Shown here in pieces: positions 39,266 through 50,344 of a stretch of DNA of 64,000 nucleotides. The number at the start of each line of letters is the position of its first letter. Positions within the stretch are counted from its first letter, which is position 1. The notes beneath the pieces were generated by a model. That model was given only the letters and a program-made list of their open reading frames with translations, did no database searches and had not been told where the DNA came from. The DNA lies in contig CM026394.1 of the NCBI GenBank assembly GCA_014843695.1, positions 43,005,787 through 43,069,786 on the forward strand, in the 5' to 3' direction. This stretch comes from Archivesica marissinica (taxonomy: Eukaryota; Mollusca; Bivalvia; Venerida; Vesicomyidae). A program made the position numbers and the translations under genes.

Positions 39266-42226
39266 TTGTCTGAGCGGAATCTGCCAGTCGCGACTACATG
39301 CTACCTGCCCTTCATTCGTGCTCCACCAACGGATCTTACCACCATCTATACCATCCTACTTAGATTAGTCCAGATAGCCGACACACTTAAGCAGCCTCAC
39401 ATCCTAGTCACAGCAGATTGCGCCATCTACAGCAAGGCACAACAAATAATGTGGAACAAGCCTCCACGTTTGGACGGAAAGATAACAATGAGGCTAGGTG
39501 GTATGCACTTAACAATGGCTTATGTAGCGAGCATCGGGAAACTCTATGGTGACGGGGGTCTCCTCTCCATGCTGGTCGACTCGGACGTCTATGCGTCAGC
39601 AACTGCAAGACTTATGCTCGAAGGGAAGCATGTGTCCAGAGGAAATAGGAGCATGAAACTGGTGCTAGAGGCCTTGTATCGGTTGTATCAGGAAGCATTT
39701 TTGGCATGGCTACAACATCAGGTTCAGACAGATCTTCGACAAGATGACATGGATAAGCTTGTGAGCGATATCCAACAGGCTTTCAAATCAGGAGACAACG
39801 AATCAGCTCGAAAACTAACCGAACAGCTAGAGTCCGAACACATCACAACCTTACAAGCGCTACATCAGGAGTTCACAGCCGCTGGACGAACACAATCAGC
39901 TACCTTTGCTTACTGGGACACATTCATGCAGGGAGTGGGAACTTTGTTGCGACTTCTGAGATCAGAGCGGGATGGTTTATTCGAGCTGCATCTCATCGCT
40001 GTCTGTGAGGCCATCCACTGGTGTCGAGCTGCCGACAGAGGCAACTATGTCCGATATTTGCCTGGATATCTGAATGATATGATAAGCCTCAAGCAAAAAC
40101 AACCAAAATCTTACCAATACCTGCAAGAAGGTGGATTCGTAGTCCGGAGGTCGTCCAGACGGTTCAATGGAGTTGCCAGTGACCAAGCACTTGAACAGAC
40201 AATAAACCGTGAGGGGAAGAGCAAGGGAGGTGTCATCGGATTTACCTTGCGGAAGGGCGCTCTCACACGCTGGATGGTGACTCGACACATCACTGCGGAG
40301 TACACAGATGCCTTCAAGGAACTGTGCCATAGTAACAAACAAACACAAACGAGAAACCACACTGAGCATGGCAAGACTAGGATGGCAAGGGATGAACAGG
40401 ACGTCATAAAGATACAGAAATATGTATCAGGCTTACAGAATCCCTTCGACCTTGATACTGTGCCCGATGAACTCGTCAATATCACCACTGGACAGGTCGC
40501 ATCACTGGAAGTTGCCAATGGACTGATAAATTTTCTGGAAGTTGCACAGACACGGAACACTACCTTTGTGGAGAAGCGGCTCATGGTTGACAGGACACTC
40601 AGTTTCTGGGAGACAGACACACGGACGAAGACTCCAACATTTGCCAACATGTCCATATCTTTGACATCCAAGAAAACAGACAAGATCATGGTAGATTCTG
40701 AAGTCTTATTCCGAAGGCTGCTGGCTGTGTCGAAGCAGAAGGATGTCAGCTTAGAAGAGGTTCTGACACACGAGCTAGCACCTGTACCACCTTCTCTGTT
40801 CAACGATGATGGCACGATGCGCAAGACGACCAAGGCTGATTTAGCCAAGAAGTTAGAATCGAATTGCGATGAAATACAGGTGTTGGAAGAGACAGATGAT
40901 CGTCACACTGCATACATCATTGATGGGATGGCACTACTTCAAGCACTGGATGAATCCAAGTTTGACACATTCGATGATTTGGGACTTGTCGTAATGCAGA
41001 GAATTCAGTCACTGCTAGCTGGTAACTTAGGTGTGATATCAGTCACTCTGGTCTTTGATCGATATGATTCGGAGATATCCATCAAGCAGCTGGAACGAGA
41101 CCATCGTACAGGTAGAGAAATAGGCCCTACGTATGTCATCAATGGTCGACGTAGGGTTCCAAACTACCGAACATTTATGACAAATGCCACAAACAAATCA
41201 GCACTGGCAGAGTTTGTCTGTGTATATTTGACACAAACCGCTCCACAGCTCCTCAAGGAACACCAATCAATCACACTGGCAGGAGGTTTTGAAGATGGTC
41301 AGCTTGTGAAAGTTATTCAGCGCACAGAGGTACAAGAAAAACCTGAACTGTTCAGCACACACGAGGAGGCCGACACACGAATCCTGCTACATGCCATCAA
41401 TCTTGCTCAATCACACTCAAGAATCATTGTCCGATGCGATGATACTGATGTATTAGTCCTTCTAATATACTACTGTGGCAAGGGTGTGTTTGGAGACTGC
41501 AAAGTTTACATGAATGCTGGTCATTGCAGCAAAGCAACACACCGCCAGAGGTTCATTCCTGTCAACACCATAACTGATCAAATTGGAGAAGATGTTTCAC
41601 TCTGCTTACCAGCGTCACATGCTATTAGTGGATGCGATACAACATCTTCCCTCTTCAAAATAGGTATGCGCACTGCCTATAGCAAGCTCTTGTTGAATAT
41701 TGGAGACTTGCTGCCACTGGCACAGTTAGGCCAATCCAGTGACATAACTAATGAACTCCCCACAGCCACGAAGTATGCATTGCTTCTGTATGGATCGAAG
41801 AGCAACTCGTGCAAGTCTCTGGATCAGCTACGCTATGATTATGCGTGTAAAAGTGACAAGGTTGCATCACTTTTCCCGCCAACAGATGATGCTTTTCAAC
41901 AGCATATCAGACGTGTGAATTACCTGGTGGCGATTTGGATTCACAGTCATGAAGCAAAGCCAGTTCTTTGGAGACCTGGTGGCAATGGATGGCAGCTAAG
42001 GGACAACAAACTCGAACCTGTCATGTTCGAAAAAGATGCGGCCCCCAAAGAGGTTCGAGACCTGACACATCTCTATTGCACCGATGAGAACTGCTCACAA
42101 ACTAGAGCCTGTCACTGCCTGACCGCGGGACTGAGATGCACGGAGTTATGTTCCTGTGTTGGTGATTGCCAAAACACAGATAATGCTCTTGTGCTAAGTG
42201 ACAGCAGCAATGACGACAGTGATTGA
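39266..42226 (+). CDS. TIR-element protein, main frame (986 codons): FEN/PIN-like nuclease motifs and CXC tail
   Basis: The frame is open from about 39215 (no ATG; TTG at 39266 used for numbering), so it is probably the 3' exon or frame of a longer protein. Acidic motifs occur in the order and spacing of FEN1/XPG/PIN nucleases: D553 in IIDGMA, D598 in VFDRYD, E700-E701-D703 in EEADTR, D725-D726-D728 in RCDDTDVLVLL, and D791 in SGCDTTSSLFKIG, which resembles the GCD plus helix-hairpin-helix of FEN1. A Cys-rich tail at about 935-971 (CxC, CTELCSC, C-N) resembles a CXC zinc-binding region. The role as the element's recombinase is inferred from position between the TIRs; no DDE motif is evident. 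Confidence 0.75.
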   Translation: MSERNLPVATTCYLPFIRAPPTDLTTIYTILLRLVQIADTLKQPHILVTADCAIYSKAQQIMWNKPPRLDGKITMRLGGMHLTMAYVASIGKLYGDGGLLSMLVDSDVYASATARLMLEGKHVSRGNRSMKLVLEALYRLYQEAFLAWLQHQVQTDLRQDDMDKLVSDIQQAFKSGDNESARKLTEQLESEHITTLQALHQEFTAAGRTQSATFAYWDTFMQGVGTLLRLLRSERDGLFELHLIAVCEAIHWCRAADRGNYVRYLPGYLNDMISLKQKQPKSYQYLQEGGFVVRRSSRRFNGVASDQALEQTINREGKSKGGVIGFTLRKGALTRWMVTRHITAEYTDAFKELCHSNKQTQTRNHTEHGKTRMARDEQDVIKIQKYVSGLQNPFDLDTVPDELVNITTGQVASLEVANGLINFLEVAQTRNTTFVEKRLMVDRTLSFWETDTRTKTPTFANMSISLTSKKTDKIMVDSEVLFRRLLAVSKQKDVSLEEVLTHELAPVPPSLFNDDGTMRKTTKADLAKKLESNCDEIQVLEETDDRHTAYIIDGMALLQALDESKFDTFDDLGLVVMQRIQSLLAGNLGVISVTLVFDRYDSEISIKQLERDHRTGREIGPTYVINGRRRVPNYRTFMTNATNKSALAEFVCVYLTQTAPQLLKEHQSITLAGGFEDGQLVKVIQRTEVQEKPELFSTHEEADTRILLHAINLAQSHSRIIVRCDDTDVLVLLIYYCGKGVFGDCKVYMNAGHCSKATHRQRFIPVNTITDQIGEDVSLCLPASHAISGCDTTSSLFKIGMRTAYSKLLLNIGDLLPLAQLGQSSDITNELPTATKYALLLYGSKSNSCKSLDQLRYDYACKSDKVASLFPPTDDAFQQHIRRVNYLVAIWIHSHEAKPVLWRPGGNGWQLRDNKLEPVMFEKDAAPKEVRDLTHLYCTDENCSQTRACHCLTAGLRCTELCSCVGDCQNTDNALVLSDSSNDDSD

Positions 42227-42313
42227 CTGATTACATGAACATCAATCATTTGGATTAAATTACCACTGCTGTATCAATAACTTCCAATTCAATAAATATG
42301 TATATCATTTACA

Positions 42314-43029
42314 TGTGCGTGTATTTCTGGGGTAGTCATAAATGCTAGTTCACCATATTGTGAATGTGCTGATATATGTATCTAAATATAACAAAAGTAT
42401 ATTGCCAATGCAGCATGGTGTAAACTAATGAAAACATGATATTTCGTGGAATACGCGAATTTAAGGTATTTTGGATATTTCGGTAAAGTGCTATGTTTTT
42501 GATAATACAATTCTCAGCAGGAGCTATATTACACTTTGGAACCTTCTATTGAATACATATATGTACAGGATACATTTAGGTATACTAGTTATCAACATGG
42601 AGCTGGTATGTGTAACGTTATGTAGTCATTAAGGTCGGTAATTCAGTGAATCTGTAGTCGATTTTCAGCAATAAATTGCATTATTTTGGCTTTTATGCCA
42701 AGTATGAGATATATTTTCTGATTAAATGCAATTGTAGTGAGTGTGTATTGTCGTCCTGCACATTTTGATACATAATTTGTGCATATAGCTTGAATATTAA
42801 CTGATATACTTGGAAAAAACATATATCATCAAATTTATTCTCGGAGTCCTCATCTACACATATATAAATGAGATTTTCATAATGACCTACAATGATCTCA
42901 GATTCACAACCATCCTTTTCCTACTCCCCAGACCACCCTCTTCAAGAAAAAATAGGTTGTGTCTTGTTCTACCATGGGGAGGGGTTGCACCCATTTTTAA
43001 GCCCCTTTTGAGATATTGCCACTACACTA
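42314..43029 (-). repeat. right ~0.7-kb terminal inverted repeat
   Basis: It is the inverted copy of 37441-38146. It starts about 90 bp after the stop codon of the 986-codon frame. Confidence 0.85.
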
Positions 43030-43384
43030 TACCTACAAACACATTCACACAGCTAAAGACCCGTACAAATACTCTTTCTATCCTAGAGCCGTCACTCAGT
43101 GGAACATGCTACCACCCACCATATATGCCACAGACACAGTGGACGCCTTCAAGGCCCTGATCCTTGCTGTGTCTGTCCTTACCCCAATATATGTTGCATA
43201 AATTGCCACAATTATGTACATAGTTTTATAAAAAAACACTTAAAAATATATCTAAAAATATGTCTATTCACTGTATCCTTTCTAATGAGCACTTTCTGAT
43301 CAAGCACTTAACTAACACTTTTTATTACGGCGCCAGCACCTAATCTTCATAAGTAATGGAGTGCTGTACAAACAAAGAAGACGA
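43030..43384 (+). pseudogene. younger LINE (type 1), right part
   Basis: This is the C-terminus of the frame interrupted at 37440, ending at 43201, then a 3' UTR. A GAA-rich end (about 43365-43384) probably marks the LINE 3' tail. Confidence 0.8.
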
Positions 43385-43442
43385 AGAGCCAGTTACCTCG
43401 GCTAAATACGTTGGCGTAGATATCTCAAATAACCTATCATTA
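43385..43442 (+). pseudogene. older LINE (type 2), right part
   Basis: It encodes PVTSAKYVGVDISNNLS, the segment that follows FNPSKC... in the sister copy at 48.2 kb, so it is the other side of the older LINE. It is cut at 43443 by a CAGTGGCGG-type (hAT-like) terminus. Confidence 0.65.
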
Positions 43443-43640
43443 CAGTGGCGGTCGATCCATGGGGAGTGGTTGGCTAATAGCCAGCGGCCCCGGGCCCAAA
43501 GGGGGCCCCGAAGACCAGAAGGGGAAAAATAAATTAGGAGTTTTCTGAGGCCCCCTCTGGAAATTGCCCCCCCCCCCCACTGCGCCTCAGGATGCACAAT
43601 CTCATGTACACGAACTGCAAACAGTTTCGATTTTTCTACC
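43443..43640 (+). mobile_element. possible hAT-like terminus
   Basis: Starts CAGTGGCGGTCGATCCATGG, resembling CAGTGGCGGATCCAGGGG hAT ends, followed by G/C-rich blocks. No matching inverted end was found in the next kilobase. Confidence 0.35.
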
Positions 43641-44279
43641 AAATCTCTGTTCCGTACTTTTCCGGGTTTTCCCCCCGATAAACATATTTTATCAAACCGA
43701 AAGTACTAACGCGAGGTCAGTTGATGAACCGAAACAAACACTCGTGGTCTCAAGTTGCTCCCAACGACAAAGATTGAAGTAATATCGGAGTTTCAAGTTA
43801 ATAAAAATTGAAGCCACACAGGTAAGTTTTATAACTCGAAACATATATAAGTACTTTTGATGTCTCCATCTCCATGTGTTTTTATATAATTTTATTTTTA
43901 CTGAAGAATGTTCCCATTTATTTTTATAATTTTGTTATATATCAGTGAAATACACTGTTGTTTCTGTTGTTCTAATAGTTTTTTTTATTTCCTTATTAAA
44001 GAACGGTACCTATCTCAACCTAGCGGATATGTTATCATAATTATGTATACTTCAAAACCTGAGTTCCCAGAAAAAAACAATGACAGTGGTCGATTCATGC
44101 AGTCATATATGAGAAGACCTTCAATTAATGAACAACTCAATTATTGTCCAACATAAGAGTGAAGGATTTGGCGTTTTTCTTCCCCAATTTCCAAAATTTT
44201 CTCACACCGGGCCGAACCATTGGTTTTGTATTACCTTGTTCATTACATTCTAGTATTTGGGGGGTGGGCCTTAACACAT

Positions 44280-44545
44280 GTTGTTAAATCGTGTGTCCCA
44301 ACCCATATAACTTCAACATATAATCAGAGTGGACATGCTGCCCCTGCACACCCTAACAACGCCGGCCTTCGGCCCGTCGATAGATTAAGCACCCCCTCCA
44401 AATGTTCATGCCTACGTGGCCTGGTATGTTGATAATTATTGTGCAAATAATGCCAGCAATGAATGGTAGGTCATACATATTTATACTAGTGTGTGCATTT
44501 GTTTTGTAGTGTAAATAGAATATTTAGAATGCAATAAAATATGAT
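44280..44545 (+). repeat. dispersed repeat with GCAATAAAATATGATTAAAC end
   Basis: Shares the TGTTGTTAAA-TCGTG-TCCCAACCC start and the GCAATAAAATAT-ATTAAA-AAAA end with 45750-45888. It may be a SINE or LINE 3' end. Confidence 0.5.
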
Positions 44546-44576
44546 TAAACAAAAACGCTACCGCTGCCACCACAAC

Positions 44577-44600
44577 AACCACCACCACCTACTACTACTA

Positions 44601-44644
<44 letters not shown>

Positions 44645-44650
44645 TACTAC
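44577..44650 (+). repeat. (ACT)n microsatellite
   Basis: About 20 CTA/ACT trinucleotides, preceded by an ACC-rich run. Confidence 0.95.
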
Positions 44651-44799
44651 TGCTGCTGCGGCTACTACTCCTATATCCCACAAGTAGAATGGTGCTTCCG
44701 GGTGAAATCCGATAGTTTTCGAATACAATGTGTGTTTTACGTTTATTTATCGCACCTGAATCAAACGAGCTCCTACAGCGCTATCTCACACTACGCTAA

Positions 44800-45092
44800 T
44801 CGGAGTGTGTGTTTTACGTTTATTTATCGACGCTACCGGTTGCCCATATGAGCGACGCCTCCTGAAGATATTAGTCATTTTAAATTTTTGGAGGATAGTG
44901 CAATGATACAGATAGAGACCCATTCCAGAGTCTCCTCTGGTTCTTTTTCGCGCACGGTGTACAGCACGGACACGAGACCTCGGTTTAAAGTCCCACCTGA
45001 AAGACTGTTAATTTTATTATGGTCAGATGGGGGATCGAACCTGCAATCCCTGGATTAACAGTCCAGCGCGTTACCACTGGACTATGTACAGA
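44800..45092 (-). mobile_element. tRNA-Asn-like SINE (family D), inverted
   Basis: From the right: A box AGTCCAGTGGTAACGCGCTG, anticodon arm GGACTGTTAATCC (GTT, Asn-like), B box GGTTCGATCCC, then body to the tail GGTAGCGTCGATAAATAAAC. Confidence 0.78.
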
Positions 45093-45267
45093 TCGGTCTG
45101 TTAATACAGGAGAGGGATCTACATAAGTAATTTATACTTTCTTCTCAATCCTGTTGACACACTGTATATTATAAATTACAATGTATACAATCATGTACAC
45201 ATATTGAAATAAAATAGTGTTTAAACTAAGTGAATAATAGTATTAACTTTTAAAAAGTTTAAACTTT

Positions 45268-45492
45268 ATTTATTTTACAACGATTGCGAAACAAGCTTTA
45301 ACGACTTATATTAATTACTGTCGTTGGTGCAGATGTGGTCATTCATGTGGGAGGACACCGAAGCAACCTGAGAAATGCCCACCCCTCCGATCTGGCGAAG
45401 ACCGTACCATCTCACATGCTACCTGGTCCGAGGATCAAACCAGGGTTGCATTAGTGAGAAGCGAGTATGCTAACCACTGCGCTAACTTTTAG
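45268..45492 (-). mobile_element. tRNA-derived SINE (family A), inverted
   Basis: From the right: A box GCGCAGTGGTTAGCATACTC, B box GGTTTGATCC, body, then tail CTTGTTTCGCAATCG reading towards 45268. Confidence 0.78.
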
Positions 45493-45624
45493 GGCTTGAC
45501 AGCACGGTATTTGTCAGATAATGATCTTCGTTTCTAACAAGGCCATGTCTGTTGAAAAGCACCCCTGAGCTTATGTCAAACTGTTCTATGACATACCTAT
45601 TAAATATACCTTTTATCATTTGCA

Positions 45625-46071
45625 GTAGTCCAGTGGTTAACACAGTGTACTGTGAATCCAGGGATCGCAGGTGCGACCCCCGTCTGACGGGCCGTTGTCT
45701 AATGTTTATTTAAACATTATTTATTTCAGTATTTGTACATGTAATCCATACATATGTTGTTAAAACTTGTGGCCCCGTGGTCCAAACCATTTGTATTTCC
45801 ATGCTATGTACTGTAGACATATCTTCATGTGTATGGCATATGTACTAAGTACTGATTTGCAATAAAATATAATTAAATAAAAACACGTTCATATGGGGAC
45901 TTTAAACAGAGGTCTCGTGCTTTAATATACCACGCAGGTAAAAGGAAACTCTGAAATGGGTCTCTATCTGTTTAATTCCACTGCCCTCCAAAATCTAAAA
46001 TGACTAATCTCTGCATGATGTGCCGCTCATATGGACAACCGGTAGTGACGATAAATAAACGTAAAACATGA
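45625..46071 (+). mobile_element. tRNA-like SINE (family D), interrupted
   Basis: Head AGTAGTCCAGTGGTTAACAC and GTGCGACCCCCG to about 45695, then about 190 bp of foreign repeat (related to 44280-44545), then the family D body and tail from about 45893. Confidence 0.7.
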
Positions 46072-46349
46072 ACACTCGGATAGTCTAACATAATGCTGCT
46101 TTCGTGCCAATTTAAGACACACCGGAACAACACCTGTACAATGCAATTCAATTCAATTCAAACTGTTAATTTTGTACATTTACGCGTACGATCTTGACAG
46201 CAGTCCAATATTAATAATATTCTTCGATCTACCAGCTAATTAAAAACAATGGACGGCAAGGACAAAGGCACGACGCCAGGACAGTGTTTTAATTTGGATT
46301 ATGTCCGTGATAAGTTGGCTACAGTAGACCTACATTAATATATGTACAG

Positions 46350-46785
46350 TGCGGTTTTAAAGGCATAACGCAAATTTCTACAGACTATTTTCCCATTATA
46401 TGGTATTTATAATCTTTTTCAATATTTCAACTAATAAGCAAACGTCGTATACGCGGTTTGTTGACATAACAAAATAATGTAAATATGGTCGACATTCATA
46501 CGTAATACAACTCATGTATCCTGAATAACATGATGTATGGTACATATATACCGTTATATCTCACCTGTGTGCATATGCATATTTATTTGAAGACTAGTCT
46601 TAGTTAAATTATCTTTAAATGACAGTATCTCGCATTTAGTATTGACTCTGATAACAAACAAACGTCAATTCAGGAGTGTGGATGATCGTTATATGGTATC
46701 CTACTTTCAATTTTGAAAGTTTGTAGATCACAAAACATGCATTTTATTTGCTCTTTGCGATGTAATGTCGCTTTAAAATAGCTAC
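46350..46785 (-). repeat. dispersed TIR-element relative, copy B (inverted)
   Basis: Inverted homologue of 19840-20237. Tips TTTTAAAGGCATAACGC and, reversed, TTTTAAAGCGACATTACATCG. Confidence 0.6.
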
Positions 46786-47376
46786 TTATAAGCCTATACA
46801 TGTATATTGAAAACGGAAGAATGGCTTAGTGTGTGGAATTTCAGGTGATACTTACAGTAAGGTTTGCTATTTTTATTTATAGTTTATTTTAAAGTAACAT
46901 ATATATAGAGTAACTCACATCGAATATTAAACTTAGAATTTGAATCTTCAGGGAAGCCAACAACTGATCACGTGTACATATTTTCACATTTCTATCGTAG
47001 TTACCTGTATTAACATTAAAACCGTTCGTTATAAAATCACCGGTTTAGCGTATTTTGGCAATATACTACCTTCGACATACTCTGTTTACATTGGTAGGTT
47101 GTTTTGTAACTGTATTATATCCGTATTTATATAACTACTGATAACAGAAGTGAATATTAGAAAGTAAACACGAATTCACGTACTAGTTTCGTCTAAAAAA
47201 ACCCTTTAGTCTAACGATGATTTCGGGTAGTAACTTATTCATCCACATATACTGGGTACTCCAAGCACACACTACTGAGTATGACAGGGTGGCGCTTGTC
47301 GGGGACCGTTGCTAAACATCTCATTTGAGACACAGAATGTTGAAAATAACCACATACTAAGGTCAAAACAGTCCAT

Positions 47377-47445
47377 ACCTACCTACCTACCTACCTACCC
47401 TACTCTACCTACCTACCTAAAACCGACCTACCTACCTACCTTCCT
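47377..47445 (+). repeat. (CTAC)n microsatellite
   Basis: CTAC tetranucleotide repeats with interruptions, directly followed by a SINE fragment. Confidence 0.93.
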
Positions 47446-47759
47446 TTAATGTCGAACCCCTTGCGGGGATGTAGACATGTTGCGCATCAAAAACCGCAAA
47501 GAAGTTAAATGTATGAATAGTTAAAAGCATAATTTAAGAAAGTAATGAAAATAAGTTGTGGCAAAAGTTTAAAAGCAGCTGCGCAGAACAACTAGGGACT
47601 GGCATGGTCAATATGGCAAACTCTCGTATTGAATTGCTCTGTGGTAGGGAGATGGACAATGTCAGGAGGGAGATGGTTCCAATGGTAGATTGTTCTTGGA
47701 AAAAAGGAAAACGTGTAGTAGTCTGTAGTTGCTGTAATTAACATACAGCTTATGGAATG

Positions 47760-48971
47760 GCAATGGCGAGCAGGACGGGAGAGGGGAACTAGATACTTTT
47801 CAATGGGAATAGCAACAAGATCATTATGAATTTTATACAGAAGGGATAACCTATTGTCAATACGCCGTTGATCTAGTCAGCGTAGATTTAGGGAATGTAG
47901 CATGTCTGTAACACTAGATGTACAATAGAAGTCAGCCTTTATCCAAGGCGCTGTTGTCTCATATACCGCTGGACACATTCATATGGTCTATCAATAGTTG
48001 GGTATGTGGCAACCAGATCTCGGAGCCATATTCAAGCTGGGGTCTCACTAGTGTCTGGTAAGCCATGGACTTAAGGGGTTCGGATTTGACCTGGAGGTTT
48101 CTACGTAGGAATCCTAATGTTTGGTTTGCTTTCTTAGTTGACCTTTTTATGTGAGTGTCCCACGACAGGTTATTTGAGATATCCACGCCAATGTATTTGG
48201 CTGAGGTGACCTACTCAAGTAGGACTCCATGGAGTTCATATTGACTGGGAATAGGATGCTTCCTTCTGGTGACGTGGATAACATGACATTTGGAGGGGTT
48301 AAAGTCCATGTCCAACTCCCACTCTTCTAATCTCTTAAGATCGTTTTGGAGTGTGACCGTTTCATTTGCAGATGATAGATAGACTGCAGTATCATCTGCA
48401 AAGATACGGACTTTGGAACTGGTGTTTTGTGGGAGGTCGGTTAGATAGGCTAGGAAAAGCAGGGGTCCAAGTATGGATCCCTGTGGCACTCCAGAGAAAT
48501 GGCATATGAACTAATACCATTAAGGACAACTGACTGGAGTCTATTATCTAGAAAACTCTTAATCCACCTTAATGTTTGACCTCTGACTCCATAGTCATGC
48601 ATTTTTAGTAGTACTTTCTCGTGATTGACCTTATCGAAAGCCTTACTGAAGTCTAATATGATGAGATCTACCTGATGCTTATTGTAGACAGAGGTAACCA
48701 AGTCATTGATTAGCATTACTAATTGGGTCACGCATGACCGTTTTTCTCTAAAACCATGCTGCAAATGGTACAGAATACTGTGGTCAGTGAAGTGTTTTAC
48801 TATCGAAGAGGAAACTATATGTTCTAGTACCTTGCATAGAACACATGTCAGTGAGATAGGCCTATAGTTGGCGGGTGTGACTTGTCCCCTTTTTTGTAAA
48901 TGGGAGCAACATTTGCTGACTTCCACTGGGCCGGCAGTGATCCTTCGTTGAGGGGAGGGAGGCCATTCCAA
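47760..48971 (-). pseudogene. LINE (type 2) reverse-transcriptase pseudogene
   Basis: Read 48971 downward: KRGQVTPANYRPISLTCVLC, LQHGFREKRSCVTQL, LDFSKAFDKVNHEK, then a frameshift near 48470 into MPQGSILGPLLFLAYLTDLP, VRIFADDT and FNPSKC, then a stop and VTSAKYIGVDISNNLSWDTH. Below 47960 the C-terminal part continues in another frame. RT catalytic motifs are present but the copy is 5'-truncated and disrupted. Confidence 0.85.
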
Positions 48972-49057
48972 TGTCGCGGGTTAATATAGTTAATATGGTG
49001 CATGTGACCTAAATGTTAAGTACTAATGCATTCAATTACTTATGTACATTGTATGTT

Positions 49058-49252
49058 TTATTGATGCCAAGCACCTTGTGGGGACCTTGACATGTTTTTT
49101 TGGACAGGCTTAGCAGACTTAAGTCACTAACCAGTACTGAGATGCCTCACTCAATGACACTATCTGTGCCCCAAACTAGTATCAAACCCGGGACCCTTTG
49201 AATCCAAATAAGACACTGTTCCACTGTACCACTGGACAATGGACGACACACA
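49058..49252 (-). mobile_element. tRNA-derived SINE (family E), inverted
   Basis: Same plan as 31992-32192, more diverged (GTCCATTGTCCAGTGGTACA head). A tail fragment is at 47447-47490 and another at 63180-63216. Confidence 0.72.
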
Positions 49253-49689
49253 AAGTAATTCTCTGAACCATATAACCCATATAGATTCGTAGGAACAGAT
49301 ATTGCGTCTAATTACTGGTAAATTTCAAGATTATGTGACGCTCGGGTGTGTCATTCCTATACGAGTAATGCATATTTACGTTTGTTTACCTGTTAGTCTC
49401 GTTTTGGCGAAAGTAGGTCAAAACGGTGCGCACTGTATCATAAGCCAAACCGTGTTTCCGTGTATTCAGTTTAAATTGGTATGGCCTTTTGACAAATATA
49501 TTTTTAATAATTTTTATGTAATACTGTAACCGTGTGTATATTAACCCAATATGAGAGGTGATATGTAGGCACCCGGTAGCTCTAGAGCAATCGCCCTTTT
49601 AGCGAGAGGAGACGGGTTCTTTAGTTTACTGCCACTATTCTTCAAAGTGAAAATAAAAATGAGAAGAAATAATGAAATATTATGATAAG

Positions 49690-49945
49690 TGATAGACTCT
49701 ATAATTTAAAATGGTGAAAAGTGTGATGAGTGGGAAGATTTAGGATGCTTTGCACACACACTGCAGCTATGCATCAAACCAGCATTAGAATTACAAACAG
49801 TGACAAAGACCGTAGCCAAGTGCAGGAAACTAATCGGACATTTCAAACACTCTACAACTGTGACAGCTGAGATGAGAAAACGTCAAAAGCTTCTCGAAGA
49901 GCCTGAGCATTCACTGATTCAGGATGTCCCAACTCGTTGGAATAT
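49690..49945 (+). pseudogene. hAT transposase fragment (ZBED-like)
   Basis: Translation gives CFAHTLQLCIKPAL, CRKLIGHFKHS and LIQDVPTRWN, the central block of ZBED-type hAT transposases. It is broken on both sides and differs in sequence from the hAT at 3 kb. Confidence 0.7.
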
Positions 49946-50344
49946 TCGAATACCAAAATGGCTATTCGTTGCCACAAGAATCAACATAAGGCGATCACTT
50001 ACCACAATATTTTTATTTTCACTTTCACTTTGTAGCATTATCTTACAAAGTAAGTCTGTTGTTGTGGAGAAGATGACCCATCATTTACCGGCAAACTCTG
50101 TGTAGAATCTCCAACCTCTGCAAATGAACAGCAATTTCTTACATATCTTCTTTGTTTTTTCACTTGTCCATGATAGTGAGCGACCCTGGTGATATTTGTG
50201 AAAGGCTAATTCTAACAACTGCGTGCTAGACCACTCGATCACGGAGTCTAGTTGACCAAGGCAATGGCTCAAAGCAAGCTCAAGCCGTTAAAACATTTGG
50301 AATATTGATACAATTACTTTGTTACGTTAGTACCTAAGTAGATG

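Larger units (their letters stand above)
37441..43029 (+). mobile_element. 5.6-kb TIR element encoding a nuclease-like protein
   Basis: Left arm 37441-about 38146 and right arm about 42314-43029 are near-identical inverted repeats (a few per cent mismatch plus a divergent patch of about 40 bp behind the tip). The tips read TAGTGTAGTGG...CCACTACACTA. The LINE frame it splits can be rejoined exactly if TAC (37438-37440 and 43030-43032) is a 3-bp target duplication. Between the arms lie a 225-codon frame and a 986-codon frame. It matches no DNA-transposon superfamily that I can name. Confidence 0.85.

Noticed and set aside
39408..40848. Minus-strand frames of up to 245 residues opposite the 986-codon frame
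   Set aside because: Antisense shadows of a clearly protein-like plus-strand frame.
37441..43029. Classification of the 5.6-kb element as CACTA/EnSpm
   Set aside because: The 3-bp duplication fits, but the tips run TAGTG...CACTA, the reverse of CACTA...TAGTG, and no CACTA-type transposase motif is visible.
42810..43160. 116-residue frame in the right arm of the TIR element
   Set aside because: Its first 58 residues are also open in the other arm simply because the arms are identical; beyond that it runs into the LINE frame. No family resemblance.
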